Of a stretch of 64,000 bases of DNA, positions 26,100 to 33,911 are shown piece by piece. Below the pieces are notes generated by a model, which did no database searches, was not told where the DNA came from, and saw nothing but the letters and a program-made list of their open reading frames with translations. How positions within the stretch are numbered: the first letter of the stretch is position 1; the number at the start of each line of letters is the position of its first letter. Location of the stretch: positions 17,321 through 81,320 of the forward strand of contig CACFSU010000003.1 in NCBI GenBank assembly GCA_902569055.1, read 5' to 3'. The translations under genes and the position numbers were made by a program. This DNA comes from an uncultured Pelagibacteraceae bacterium. GTDB taxonomy: Bacteria > Pseudomonadota > Alphaproteobacteria > Pelagibacterales > Pelagibacteraceae.

Positions 26100-27118
26100 T
26101 TTAATCCTTCATTAATATTAAAATTATATAAGATATTCATGTTTTGAATACCTTGCCCTCCTCCACCTTTTATCAAATTATCAATTGAGGAAAGTAAAAT
26201 AACTTTATTTTTAAATTTTGTTTTACATACTGAAATCTTACAATAATTTGAGTTAATTACGTCATTAGTGCTAAGCAATGAGTTTAATTTTAAAATTTTT
26301 ACAAATTTATGCTTCTTGTAAAAATTATATAAAGTTTTATGTATTTTTTTAACTTGTACTTTTTTATTTAAATCTAAATATATGGTACTTAAAATTCCTC
26401 TAAACATTGGAGAAAGATGAGGAGTAAAAATATATTTAAATTTTTGATTAGTGTATTTGCTAATCATTTGTTCAATTTCTGAATTATGTCTATGGAAGCC
26501 AACACCATATGCACTCAATGATTCATATAAATTTTTGTCTTTGTTAACTTTATGTACGTTTCTTCCAGCTCCAGAAAATCCAGATTTAGAATCAATTATT
26601 ATATTATCTATTTTTATTAATTTTTTTTTTATTAATGGAATTAAAGGAAGTAATATTGAAGTAGGATAGCATCCAGGGCATGCAATTATCTTAAATTTCT
26701 TAATTTCTTTACCAGTAATTTCAGGTAAAGCATAAATAGCATTTTTTATCTTGCTTCGAGCTCTATGTTTTTGTTTATACCACTTTAAATATTCTAATGC
26801 TTTTTCTAGTCTAAAATCAGCAGCTAAATCTATTAGAGTATTTTTGTTTAAAAGATGTTTAGATATATCTTGAGCTTCACCATTTGGTAATGCTGTAAAA
26901 ATTATATCAACATCTTTTAAAAATTTTTTATTAAATTTAACAATTTTAGGTAAATTTTTATTAATAAAAGATTTATCGTAATGAGAAATATCTTTACCAA
27001 CCGAAGTATTGCCACATAAATATTTTACATTGATATGACGATGTTTTATTAATAATTTTATTAATTGAACACCAATATATCCAGTTGAACCGGCTAATAA
27101 AACGTTAAGTTTAGACAT
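26096..27118 (-). CDS. argC: N-acetyl-gamma-glutamyl-phosphate reductase
   Basis: The 340-residue protein has the Rossmann start VLLAGSTGYIGVQLIKLL, TALPNGEAQ, and the catalytic Cys in IACPGCYPTSILLPL, followed by SGFSGAGR. These identify type 1 ArgC. It makes N-acetylglutamate semialdehyde in arginine synthesis. It follows rpsI by 33 bases on the same strand, so it may be partly expressed with the rplM-rpsI transcript. Confidence 0.95.
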   Translation of the reverse strand: MSKLNVLLAGSTGYIGVQLIKLLIKHRHINVKYLCGNTSVGKDISHYDKSFINKNLPKIVKFNKKFLKDVDIIFTALPNGEAQDISKHLLNKNTLIDLAADFRLEKALEYLKWYKQKHRARSKIKNAIYALPEITGKEIKKFKIIACPGCYPTSILLPLIPLIKKKLIKIDNIIIDSKSGFSGAGRNVHKVNKDKNLYESLSAYGVGFHRHNSEIEQMISKYTNQKFKYIFTPHLSPMFRGILSTIYLDLNKKVQVKKIHKTLYNFYKKHKFVKILKLNSLLSTNDVINSNYCKISVCKTKFKNKVILLSSIDNLIKGGGGQGIQNMNILYNFNINEGLK

Positions 27119-27151
27119 TTTTTATTATAACAGTTTAAAAATAAAAAAAAA

Positions 27152-27589
27152 TTATCTTTTAGAAAATTGAAAGCTTCTTCTAGCTTTTCTTCTACCAGGT
27201 TTTTTTCTTTCTACAGCTCTTGAATCTCTGGTAGTTAATTTTTCTGTTTTTAAAGTAGCTTTAAGATTTTCGTCAAACATTATTAAAGCTTTCGATATTC
27301 CATGAACCAATGCACCTGCTTGGCCTGTATGTCCACCACCACTAACATTGCATCTTACATCATAAGAAGTCGATTGATTAATAATTTCAAAAGGTCTAGT
27401 GACTTGCATTTTATGGTTTTCACTTACAAAATATTTATCATAAAGTTTGCCATTTACATAAATTTTGCCTGTTCCTTTTTTTACCCAAACTTTTGCTATT
27501 GATTTTTTTCTTCTTCCTGTAGCGTATTTACTATCTTTTAAATCTATTTTTAATTTAGATTTTTTTGATGAAGTTTGAGATAATTCCAT
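27152..27589 (-). CDS. rpsI: 30S ribosomal protein S9
   Basis: The 145-residue protein ends with the diagnostic LTRDSRAVERKKPGRRKARR and FQFSKR tail, whose last residues contact P-site tRNA. YATGRRKKSIAKVWVKKG and VSGGGHTGQAGALVHGI are further S9 blocks. About 17 extra N-terminal residues precede the core. It lies 2 bases after rplM, the conserved L13-S9 pair. Confidence 0.98.
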   Translation of the reverse strand: MELSQTSSKKSKLKIDLKDSKYATGRRKKSIAKVWVKKGTGKIYVNGKLYDKYFVSENHKMQVTRPFEIINQSTSYDVRCNVSGGGHTGQAGALVHGISKALIMFDENLKATLKTEKLTTRDSRAVERKKPGRRKARRSFQFSKR

Positions 27590-27591
27590 AT

Positions 27592-28050
27592 TTAATTTCT
27601 TATAATATTTTTGTTATTCAAATTACTTATTTCAATTACTTTAAGATTTTGAGCTGAATGAGGATGTTTGTTCCCTGTATAAATCTTTAATTTTGTAAGT
27701 TGTTTTTTTCCTAATACTCCAGTAGGCAACATTCTTTTAACGGCTAATTTTAATGTTTCTCCTGGTTTTTTTTTAGATAGCTTTTCTGGTGTAATTTCTT
27801 TAATACCTCCAGGATAGCCAGTATGTCTATAATATTTTTTGTTTTGAAATTTTTTTCCAGTAAATTTTATTTGCTCTATATTTTTAACCACTACAAAATC
27901 TCCATCATCCATATGAGGAGTAAAAGTAGTTTTATTTTTTCCACGAATTATTTTTGATATTACTGTAGCAAGTCTTCCGACAACTACATTTTTTGCATCT
28001 ATTTCATACCAATCCGAGGATAACTGGTCTTTTTTCAAGAATTTTGTCAT
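27592..28050 (-). CDS. rplM: 50S ribosomal protein L13
   Basis: The 152-residue protein has WYEIDAKNVVVGRLATVISKIIRGKNK and the HTGYPGGIKEIT and AVKRMLPTGVLGK blocks. It heads the L13-S9 operon and is transcribed away from the metY riboswitch leader through a shared intergenic region of about 208 bases. Confidence 0.98.
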   Translation of the reverse strand: MTKFLKKDQLSSDWYEIDAKNVVVGRLATVISKIIRGKNKTTFTPHMDDGDFVVVKNIEQIKFTGKKFQNKKYYRHTGYPGGIKEITPEKLSKKKPGETLKLAVKRMLPTGVLGKKQLTKLKIYTGNKHPHSAQNLKVIEISNLNNKNIIRN

Positions 28051-28060
28051 TGTGCGAGGA

Positions 28061-28088
28061 TTAATACTATTATTAATTGCAAAGTCAA
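28061..28088 (-). promoter_or_regulatory. Likely sigma70-type promoter of rplM-rpsI
   Basis: On the minus strand, TTGACT (28083-28088) and TATTAA (28061-28066) are 16 bases apart, and the rplM start codon follows about ten bases downstream. The -35 element is close to consensus. The short leader leaves little space for a separate regulator. Confidence 0.45.
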
Positions 28089-28133
28089 TTTGATATTTGC
28101 CTTGTAAAATAGATCCAATATGTTAAAAATGAA

Positions 28134-28176
28134 GTGCCGATTTGATCCTATTGCGGGCATATAACTGCTAAAAAGG
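28134..28176 (+). promoter_or_regulatory. SAM-II-like riboswitch (first of a tandem pair)
   Basis: The core GATTTGATCCTATTGC sits in the loop of a P1 helix GTGCC/GGCAT (28134-28138 with 28156-28160). Downstream, TGCTAAAAAGG matches the conserved 3' strand of SAM-II/SAM-V aptamers. A flanking complement, AAAAATGAA (28125-28133) with TTCATTTTT (28182-28190), ends in a T-run and could form a transcription-level switch. Class assignment between SAM-II and SAM-V is by pattern only. Confidence 0.75.
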
Positions 28177-28195
28177 AATTTTTCATTTTTTAATC

Positions 28196-28254
28196 GGTAG
28201 GTATTTGAACTGTATTGTGCGCCTTACATTAAGTTAAAGCACTAAAAAAGGAGT
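28196..28254 (+). promoter_or_regulatory. SAM-V-like riboswitch (second of the pair, covers the RBS)
   Basis: ATTTGAACTGTATTG is the conserved SAM-II/V core. GTAGG (28197-28201) can pair with CCTTAC (28222-28227), and GTGC (28217-28220) with GCAC (28239-28242), giving the H-type pseudoknot. The 3' strand ACTAAAAAAGGAG contains the Shine-Dalgarno GGAG (28250-28253), five bases before the metY ATG, so ligand binding would block translation. Confidence 0.85.
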
Positions 28255-28258
28255 AATA

Positions 28259-29587
28259 ATGAGTACAAAAAGAAATAATCCAGAAACTATAGCCATACAT
28301 GGTGGAGATTACAGAAGTGATCCTACAACAAATGCTGTTGCGGTTCCTATCTATAGAACTACTTCGTATCAATTTAATAGTGTTGATCATGCGGCAAACC
28401 TCTTCGCATTAAAAGAGTTTGGTAATATTTATACAAGAATAATGAATCCAACAAATGATGTACTGGAAAAAAGAATTGCTGAACTAGAAGGTGGTTTGGC
28501 TTGTTTAACAGTATCATCTGGACAAACAGCATCAGCTTTTTCAGTGTTAAATGTTGCTCAGGCAGGAGATAATATTATTAGTTCAACTGATCTTTATGGA
28601 GGAACTGTATCTTTATTCACTCATACTTTAAGTAAGCTTGGTATTGAAATAAGATATGCGGACCCAAAAGACCCTAAAAACTTTGAAAAAACAATAGATG
28701 ATAAAACTAGAGCTTTTTATGGAGAAACTTTACCTAATCCATATCTAAGAGTATTTCCAATTAAAGAAGTTTCTGACATAGGTCGAAAATATAACATACC
28801 TTTAATAATGGACAACACTGCTGCTCCAGTAATATGTAGACCAATAGAACATGGTGCTGCTGTAGTAGTGCACTCTCTGACAAAATATATTGGAGGACAC
28901 GGCACAGCTGTAGCAGGAAGTATTGTAGATAGTGGTAATTTTGATTGGACAGCAGATCCTAAAAGACAACCATTATTTAATAAACCTGATGCTAGTTATA
29001 AAGGAGCTATTTGGGGTAAAGTTGTACCTGAACTTACGGGAGCTAATATTCCATTTGCAGTTAGAGCTAGAGTTTGCTTATTAAGGGATTTGGGTTCAGC
29101 TTGTTCACCAGATAATGCTTTTGCCATTATTCAAGGACTTGAAACTGTTCCTTTAAGAATGAAACAACATTGTGAAAATGCTCAAAAAGTCCTAGAGTAT
29201 TTAAAAAAACATAAAGAAATAACAAGAGTAATTTATTCTACTGAACATGATAAACCTCTAGCAGACAGGGCCAAAAAATATCTCAATGGAGGAAATGGTC
29301 CAATGATTGGAATTGAATTAAAAGGTGGTTTTGATGCTGGTAAAAAATTTATAGAATCTTTAAAAATGTTTTATCATGTAGCGAATATAGGAGATGCTAG
29401 AAGTTTAGCTATTCATCCAGCTAGTACAACTCATAGTCAATTAAATGAAGAGGAGCTTGCTGCTTCAGGAGTTACTCAAAGTTATGTTAGATTATGTATT
29501 GGTTTGGAGCATATTGATGATATTATTGAGGATTTAGATCAAGCCTTAAATAAATCATCAAAAGGTGCTTTAAAAGCTGTCAGTTAG
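28259..29587 (+). CDS. metY: O-acetylhomoserine (thiol)-lyase family enzyme
   Basis: The 442-residue PLP enzyme of the Cys/Met metabolism family has YTRIMNPTNDVLEKRIAELE, SSGQTASAF and the PLP lysine in VVHSLTKYIGGHGT. The C-terminal ATTHSQL-like segment (HPASTTHSQL) is typical of O-acetylhomoserine sulfhydrylases. It makes homocysteine or methionine precursors directly from sulfide and acylhomoserine. Tandem SAM aptamers upstream give the regulation. Its stop overlaps convergent ctaA by 8 bases. Confidence 0.93.
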   Translation: MSTKRNNPETIAIHGGDYRSDPTTNAVAVPIYRTTSYQFNSVDHAANLFALKEFGNIYTRIMNPTNDVLEKRIAELEGGLACLTVSSGQTASAFSVLNVAQAGDNIISSTDLYGGTVSLFTHTLSKLGIEIRYADPKDPKNFEKTIDDKTRAFYGETLPNPYLRVFPIKEVSDIGRKYNIPLIMDNTAAPVICRPIEHGAAVVVHSLTKYIGGHGTAVAGSIVDSGNFDWTADPKRQPLFNKPDASYKGAIWGKVVPELTGANIPFAVRARVCLLRDLGSACSPDNAFAIIQGLETVPLRMKQHCENAQKVLEYLKKHKEITRVIYSTEHDKPLADRAKKYLNGGNGPMIGIELKGGFDAGKKFIESLKMFYHVANIGDARSLAIHPASTTHSQLNEEELAASGVTQSYVRLCIGLEHIDDIIEDLDQALNKSSKGALKAVS

Positions 29588-30590
29588 AATTTAAGTATAA
29601 GAAATAAACTGACGAACTGACTAAAAATATTGAACTTATTTGGTGCATAGATGCAATATAAATTCCTGCACCAAATATTAATGTTAATATGCCCAATAAA
29701 ATTTGAATAATCAAAAATAAACCTACAAAATTTATTGCTGGATATAAATATCTTAATTTCATTTCGTAAATTCTAAATAAAATAAAAATATAAAAAATTA
29801 ATATCGCATAGGCTAAATTTCTATGCATAAATTGAACTAAAGATGGTTCACTAAATGCTGAAAGTTTAAGAATATTAATAATTTTATTATCATCAGGAAA
29901 ATACGAATTACCCATTAAAGGCCAGGAGTTATATATTTGACCGGCGTCCATTCCAGAAACAAAAGCACCAATAATAATTTGACAATATATAAAAATTAAA
30001 AAAAGAAATGCTATATAGAAATTAAACTTTTTATTTAAATTTTTTTGAATTTTCAGATTAAAAAAATTCCATAAAATTAATGATATTATAATAAAAGCTA
30101 TAATCAAATGAACTGATAATCGGAAATGACTTACATCTACTCTATCGACTAAACCACTGGAGACCATGTACCACCCAATAAATCCTTGAAAACATATTAA
30201 GAAAAAAATTAAATATAAATTAATTAACTTTTTATATCCTTCTTTAAATGTAAAAAAAATTAAAGGTATTAAATAAAATATTCCTATAAGTCTTCCCAAA
30301 AATCTATGAGCCCATTCCCACCAAAAAATTATTTTAAACTCCTGCAATGTCATAGAATAATTTTGTTCCTTAAATTCAGGTATCTCTTTATATAAATTAA
30401 AATAATTATCCCAATCAGTAGTATTTAAAGGCGGTAAAAAACCAGAGAAAAGTTGCCACTCAGTAATTGATAAACCAGAATCAGTTAGTCTTGTCAAACC
30501 TCCTACGATAATCATTATTGAAATAATCCAAAACATAGTGGCTAACCAAAAAGAAATATAATTTTTTATAACATTATTTTCTATGTACAT
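29580..30590 (-). CDS. ctaA: Heme A synthase (COX15/CtaA)
   Basis: The 336-residue membrane protein has about eight helices. Heme-ligand type histidines occur in WEWAHRFLGRLIGI, SHFRLSVHLIIAF, QFMHRNLAY and MHQISSIFL. GGLTRLTDSGLSITEW is the type 2 CtaA signature found in alphaproteobacteria and mitochondria. It converts heme O to heme A for aa3-type cytochrome oxidase. Confidence 0.95.
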   Translation of the reverse strand: MYIENNVIKNYISFWLATMFWIISIMIIVGGLTRLTDSGLSITEWQLFSGFLPPLNTTDWDNYFNLYKEIPEFKEQNYSMTLQEFKIIFWWEWAHRFLGRLIGIFYLIPLIFFTFKEGYKKLINLYLIFFLICFQGFIGWYMVSSGLVDRVDVSHFRLSVHLIIAFIIISLILWNFFNLKIQKNLNKKFNFYIAFLFLIFIYCQIIIGAFVSGMDAGQIYNSWPLMGNSYFPDDNKIINILKLSAFSEPSLVQFMHRNLAYAILIFYIFILFRIYEMKLRYLYPAINFVGLFLIIQILLGILTLIFGAGIYIASMHQISSIFLVSSSVYFLYLNSN

Positions 30591-30633
30591 ACTGAAATAA
30601 ATATAATAATTATACTTTAATCCAACAGAATAA

Positions 30634-30924
30634 ATGTCGCCAAAAAACTTAATTAAATTAAAAAAAATAAGAAAAAATTTAGATAAATTAGATAATTCTT
30701 TTTTAAAGTTAGTTAAAAAAAGAACTATTTTAGTAAATCAAGTTCTCAAATTAAAGGAAAATAAAAACCAAATTGTAGACAATAAAAGAATTAAGTTCAT
30801 TCTTGATCAAATAAGAAAAAAATCAATAAAAAATAAAATTGATCCTAGAATTACTAATCGAATATGGAAAAATATGATTTGGTCTTATATAAATTATGAA
30901 AGAAATAATTTTAAAAAAAAATAA
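30634..30924 (+). CDS. Chorismate mutase (AroQ type)
   Basis: This 96-residue all-helical protein has the spacing of AroQ mutases: IRKNLDKLDNSFLKLVKKRTILVNQVLKLK (two separate runs of helix 1), then DNKRIKFILDQIRK and DPRITNRIWKNMIWSYINYE. Arg and Lys residues at the active-site positions appear kept. It converts chorismate to prephenate for Phe/Tyr synthesis. It stands alone between ctaA (divergent) and rpmG (convergent). Confidence 0.85.
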   Translation: MSPKNLIKLKKIRKNLDKLDNSFLKLVKKRTILVNQVLKLKENKNQIVDNKRIKFILDQIRKKSIKNKIDPRITNRIWKNMIWSYINYERNNFKKK

Positions 30925-31116
30925 TTATTTACTGTGAGGTGGCAATTTTTTTTCAACAAAAATTTCATGTTTTCTTGTTGAAGGGTTATATTTTTTAGCT
31001 TTTAACTTTATCTTAGCTTTTTCTCCACCAGCAGGTTTTTTTACATAATAAAAAAAATGACTATCAGGTTTTTCCTCAGGTACTAATCTAACTTTAATAT
31101 GCGTTTTTTTTGCCAT
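30925..31116 (-). CDS. rpmG: 50S ribosomal protein L33
   Basis: The 63-residue protein has the L33 pattern: HIKVRLVPEEKPDSHFFYYVKKP followed by KLKAKKYNPSTRKHEIFVEKKLP (two separate blocks). No zinc cysteines are present, so this is the Cys-free form. It is adjacent to the MerR-type gene with no gap. Confidence 0.93.
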   Translation of the reverse strand: MAKKTHIKVRLVPEEKPDSHFFYYVKKPAGGEKAKIKLKAKKYNPSTRKHEIFVEKKLPPHSK

Positions 31117-31491
31117 TTACTTATTTATTTTTAGTTCTTTTATAATTTTAGAAATCTTATTAATTTTATATTTTAAATTAGTAGCACTTATAAATTTATT
31201 TGAAATTTCGTCAAGTTCATTTGATTGCGTTGTATTTAGTAGTTTTTTAACACCTTTGATTGTCATACCTTTGTCTTTTAATAAAAATTTAATTTTTTTT
31301 AATAAATCAATATTTTTCTGATCATAATATCTTCTATTTCCTTTTAAAATTTTTGGTTTAATTTGTTTAAATTCTTTCTCCCAAAAACGAATTGTATATG
31401 TAGAGAGAGATTTATACTTTTTATCTTTTAAATCTAGTATTTTAGCAACTTCACCAATTGTTCTATAAGCTTGTTCAGATTTATCACTCAT
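31117..31491 (-). CDS. MerR-family transcriptional regulator
   Basis: The winged-helix sequence is YRTIGEVAKILDL...LSTYTIRFWEKEFKQIKP then RRYYDQKNIDLLKKIKFLLKDKGMTIKGVKKLL (broken here by the linker). The start ATG at 31491 is chosen over the longer frame at 31506 because it avoids extra overlap with ihfA. The short C-terminus (about 30 residues) has a coiled-coil look and no cysteine metal site. In alphaproteobacteria this gene commonly follows ihfA. Confidence 0.85.
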   Translation of the reverse strand: MSDKSEQAYRTIGEVAKILDLKDKKYKSLSTYTIRFWEKEFKQIKPKILKGNRRYYDQKNIDLLKKIKFLLKDKGMTIKGVKKLLNTTQSNELDEISNKFISATNLKYKINKISKIIKELKINK

Positions 31492-31780
31492 TTTTAAGGT
31501 TAACAAATTCTTTAAATTCTCTTGAAGGTTTAAATAAAACTACATTTCTCTTTGATATAATTTTTTTTTCCTTTGTTTTAGGATTTCTTCCTATTCTAGC
31601 CTTTTTTTCTCTAATAAAAAAAGTTCCAAAATTTGAAATTTTTAATTTTTTTTCTTTTTTTAAATTTTCAACTATTGTTTTAAAAAAATCTTCAATCAAA
31701 TTTTCTGAAATTTTTTTAGAAAAACCAATTTGCATATAAATTAAATTAACTAAATCTTTTTTAGTTAAGTTAATTCTCAT
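31484..31780 (-). CDS. ihfA: Integration host factor alpha subunit
   Basis: The 98-residue HU/IHF fold protein contains LTKKDLVNLIYMQIGFSKK, KISNFGTFFIREKKARIGRNPKT (arm) and a C-terminal VVLFKPSREFKEFVN. The RxGRNPKT arm with the intercalating Pro is typical. Neighbouring MerR and plsX genes argue for the IhfA paralogue rather than HU. It lies 2 bases after plsX; no fabH lies between, unlike the usual order. Confidence 0.9.
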   Translation of the reverse strand: MRINLTKKDLVNLIYMQIGFSKKISENLIEDFFKTIVENLKKEKKLKISNFGTFFIREKKARIGRNPKTKEKKIISKRNVVLFKPSREFKEFVNLKNE

Positions 31781-31782
31781 AA

Positions 31783-32781
31783 TTAAATATTATTTTTAAT
31801 TTTTTCTATTAAATTACCTTTAATTATTCTACTACAAACATCAAGAGAATTCGAAAATCCAATAAAATCAATTCCTCCATGGCTTTTAACGACAGGAGAG
31901 TCTAAGCCTATAAAAATAGCGCCATTATAAAGTCTAGGATCTAATCTTTTTTTAAATTTCTTTAAATTTGAATAATTTAACAAAGATGTAAATTTTCCTA
32001 TTAAATTTCCTCCAAGTGCATTTTTTAATTCATTAGTTATAAAGTTTGCAGTACCTTCAGCAGTTTTTAAAGCTACATTGCCTGTAAAACCATCAGAAAC
32101 TATAACATTAACATCACCATTCATTAACTTATCACCTTCAATATATCCAGAAAAATTAAAATCTTTAATTTGCTTATCATTTAAAATTTTAAAAGTTTCT
32201 TTAATTATTTCATTACCTTTTAATTCTTCTGAACCTATATTTAATAATGCAAGATTTGGAATATCAAAATACAAAGATCTATATAATGAAGCTCCCATAA
32301 TACTAAAATCAAACAAATTTTTTGAGCTACATTCTACATTAGCGCCAAGATCCAATACTACGCTCATTCCTTTTTTATTTGGCCATAAAGCTGATAATGC
32401 GGGTTTATCAATATTTTCAATCATTTTTAAATTTAACTTTGAGATTACAAGTAACGCTCCTGTGTTACCTGCCGATATAACTATGTCTGATTCTTTGTTT
32501 TTTACACTTTCTATTGCAAGCCACATACTTGTATCTTTACCTCTTTTGGCCGCTTCTAAAGGACTGTCCTCACTATTTACTTTGTTAAAAGTATTAATAA
32601 TTTCATAATTTTTTATATTAACTTTTGTATCTATTAAACTTTCAATTTTATTTTTGTCGCCAAAAATTTTATAGTAATTGTTATCATTTGATAAATGATT
32701 ATGAATAATGCCATCTATAACTTTTTTAGGTGAATTGTCACCACCCATTGCATCTACTGCAATTTTTACCATTTCAGACAT
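31783..32781 (-). CDS. plsX: Phosphate acyltransferase PlsX
   Basis: The 332-residue protein has VKIAVDAMGGDNSPK at the start, EDSPLEAAKRGKDTSM, VISAGNTGALLVIS and GVDFIG-type C-terminal FIGLDSPVVKSHGGID. It makes acyl-phosphate from acyl-ACP for phospholipid synthesis. An internal ATG three codons downstream (32772) would also fit; the longer start is used here. It follows rpmF by 14 bases in the conserved rpmF-plsX order. Confidence 0.96.
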   Translation of the reverse strand: MSEMVKIAVDAMGGDNSPKKVIDGIIHNHLSNDNNYYKIFGDKNKIESLIDTKVNIKNYEIINTFNKVNSEDSPLEAAKRGKDTSMWLAIESVKNKESDIVISAGNTGALLVISKLNLKMIENIDKPALSALWPNKKGMSVVLDLGANVECSSKNLFDFSIMGASLYRSLYFDIPNLALLNIGSEELKGNEIIKETFKILNDKQIKDFNFSGYIEGDKLMNGDVNVIVSDGFTGNVALKTAEGTANFITNELKNALGGNLIGKFTSLLNYSNLKKFKKRLDPRLYNGAIFIGLDSPVVKSHGGIDFIGFSNSLDVCSRIIKGNLIEKIKNNI

Positions 32782-32795
32782 ATAATAATTATAAT

Positions 32796-32978
32796 TTATT
32801 CTTTGGGATCTAAAATTTGACGACCTTTATACATCCCTGTTTTAAAATCTATATGATGAGAAAGTCTATACTCACCTGATTTTTTATCTTCAACTACATT
32901 TTTAGTAGAAAATCTCATATTTTTAGACCTTCTCATTCCTGTTCTTGATGGTGTTTGTTTACGTTTTGGAACTGCCAT
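32796..32978 (-). CDS. rpmF: 50S ribosomal protein L32
   Basis: The 60-residue sequence opens [18 protein letters not shown] and continues with the [20 protein letters not shown] tail of alphaproteobacterial L32. It sits two bases after the cytochrome bc1 chaperone gene and heads the rpmF-plsX pair. Confidence 0.97.
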   Translation of the reverse strand: MAVPKRKQTPSRTGMRRSKNMRFSTKNVVEDKKSGEYRLSHHIDFKTGMYKGRQILDPKE

Positions 32979-32980
32979 AA

Positions 32981-33451
32981 TTAGTGAGTACTTACACTTT
33001 TTAAATAAGATTTCAAAGTATTTTTTGAAAGAACTAGTTGAAAATTATCAAAATAATCAACTAAATAGTCAATATAATCAAAATTATTTAAAAATAACGA
33101 AATTTTTTTTTCTTTTTCATCGACTTTAAGTTCATTCCAGAAATGTATTTCTGAAACAATAGCATGAAAAGTATTTATATAGTCTTTCATTTTTTTGTTT
33201 ATAGATTGATCACCATAACCTATCTCTCTAATACTTAATTCTATGTGTCTAAAATTAAAATCATATATTTCCTGAAGAGTTTTTTCATTTTCAGATTTTT
33301 TAAATTCTTTTAAAAAAAAAGCAAAATGTATTAAAAATAATAGTAATCGATCAGAAAATTCATCTTGTTTTTTAATTAATCCTTTATAAAGAATCTTATT
33401 TGTGGTTAATTTGATTAAATTATTATAAAGATTTAGATAATCAGTATCCAT
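32981..33451 (-). CDS. Ubiquinol-cytochrome c chaperone (CBP3-like)
   Basis: The 156-residue, mostly helical protein matches the Ubiq_cyt_C_chap family. Evidence is [16 protein letters not shown] near the N-terminus, then [27 protein letters not shown], the family's most conserved stretch ([13 protein letters not shown] core). It assists assembly of cytochrome b/bc1 complex. It is a usual neighbour of bamE and of a DUF177 gene, which is missing here. Its start codon overlaps that of the divergent bamE. Confidence 0.8.
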   Translation of the reverse strand: MDTDYLNLYNNLIKLTTNKILYKGLIKKQDEFSDRLLLFLIHFAFFLKEFKKSENEKTLQEIYDFNFRHIELSIREIGYGDQSINKKMKDYINTFHAIVSEIHFWNELKVDEKEKKISLFLNNFDYIDYLVDYFDNFQLVLSKNTLKSYLKSVSTH

Positions 33452-33911
33452 GAAAAATGTATTTATACTAACTATACTATTATTAGCAAGTTGTTCATTA
33501 AATAAAGTAGTTCAACATCATGGGGTTCATAATTTAGAAAAAAAACAAACAAAACTAAAAACGAATTATACAAATAGAAATGATATAATTAAAATAATAG
33601 GTCCTCCATCAACAAAAAGTACATTCGATAATGATGTATATATATATATTGAGAGAAAAACTAGTAGTTCAAGTTTAACTAAATTAGGTAAAAAAAAACT
33701 TATAATTAATAACGTATTAATACTGGAAATTGATAATTCTGGAATTTTGTTAAGTAAAAAATTCTACAACAAAGAAGATATGAATGATATTAAGTTTGAC
33801 AATGATCAAACAGGAATTAATTATTCAAAAAAATCTTTTGTATATAATTTCTTGTCTTCTTTAAGACAGAAAATTGATGATCCTCTTGGTAAAAAGAGGA
33901 TCAAGAATTAA
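33450..33911 (+). CDS. bamE: Outer-membrane assembly lipoprotein BamE
   Basis: The signal ends in lipobox LLASC (Cys about residue 15). The BamE/SmpA domain shows NRNDIIKIIGPPSTKSTFDNDVYIYIERK, with IIGPPSTKS as the characteristic turn. At 153 residues it is normal. It belongs to the beta-barrel assembly complex. The ATG overlaps the divergent chaperone's start by two bases, and its last codons contain a perfect hairpin near the convergent hppA end. Confidence 0.87.
   Translation: MKNVFILTILLLASCSLNKVVQHHGVHNLEKKQTKLKTNYTNRNDIIKIIGPPSTKSTFDNDVYIYIERKTSSSSLTKLGKKKLIINNVLILEIDNSGILLSKKFYNKEDMNDIKFDNDQTGINYSKKSFVYNFLSSLRQKIDDPLGKKRIKN
33879..33902. terminator. Hairpin at the convergent bamE/hppA ends
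   Basis: GATCCTCTT (33879-33887) and AAGAGGATC (33894-33902) form a perfect 9-bp stem with a 6-base loop, inside the last codons of bamE and 10 bases from the hppA stop. There is no long T-run, so it may be a weak bidirectional terminator or an RNA 3'-end protector. Confidence 0.5.

Noticed and set aside
32078..32608. Plus-strand frame of 176 codons opposite plsX
   Set aside because: Lies entirely inside the conserved plsX gene on the other strand.
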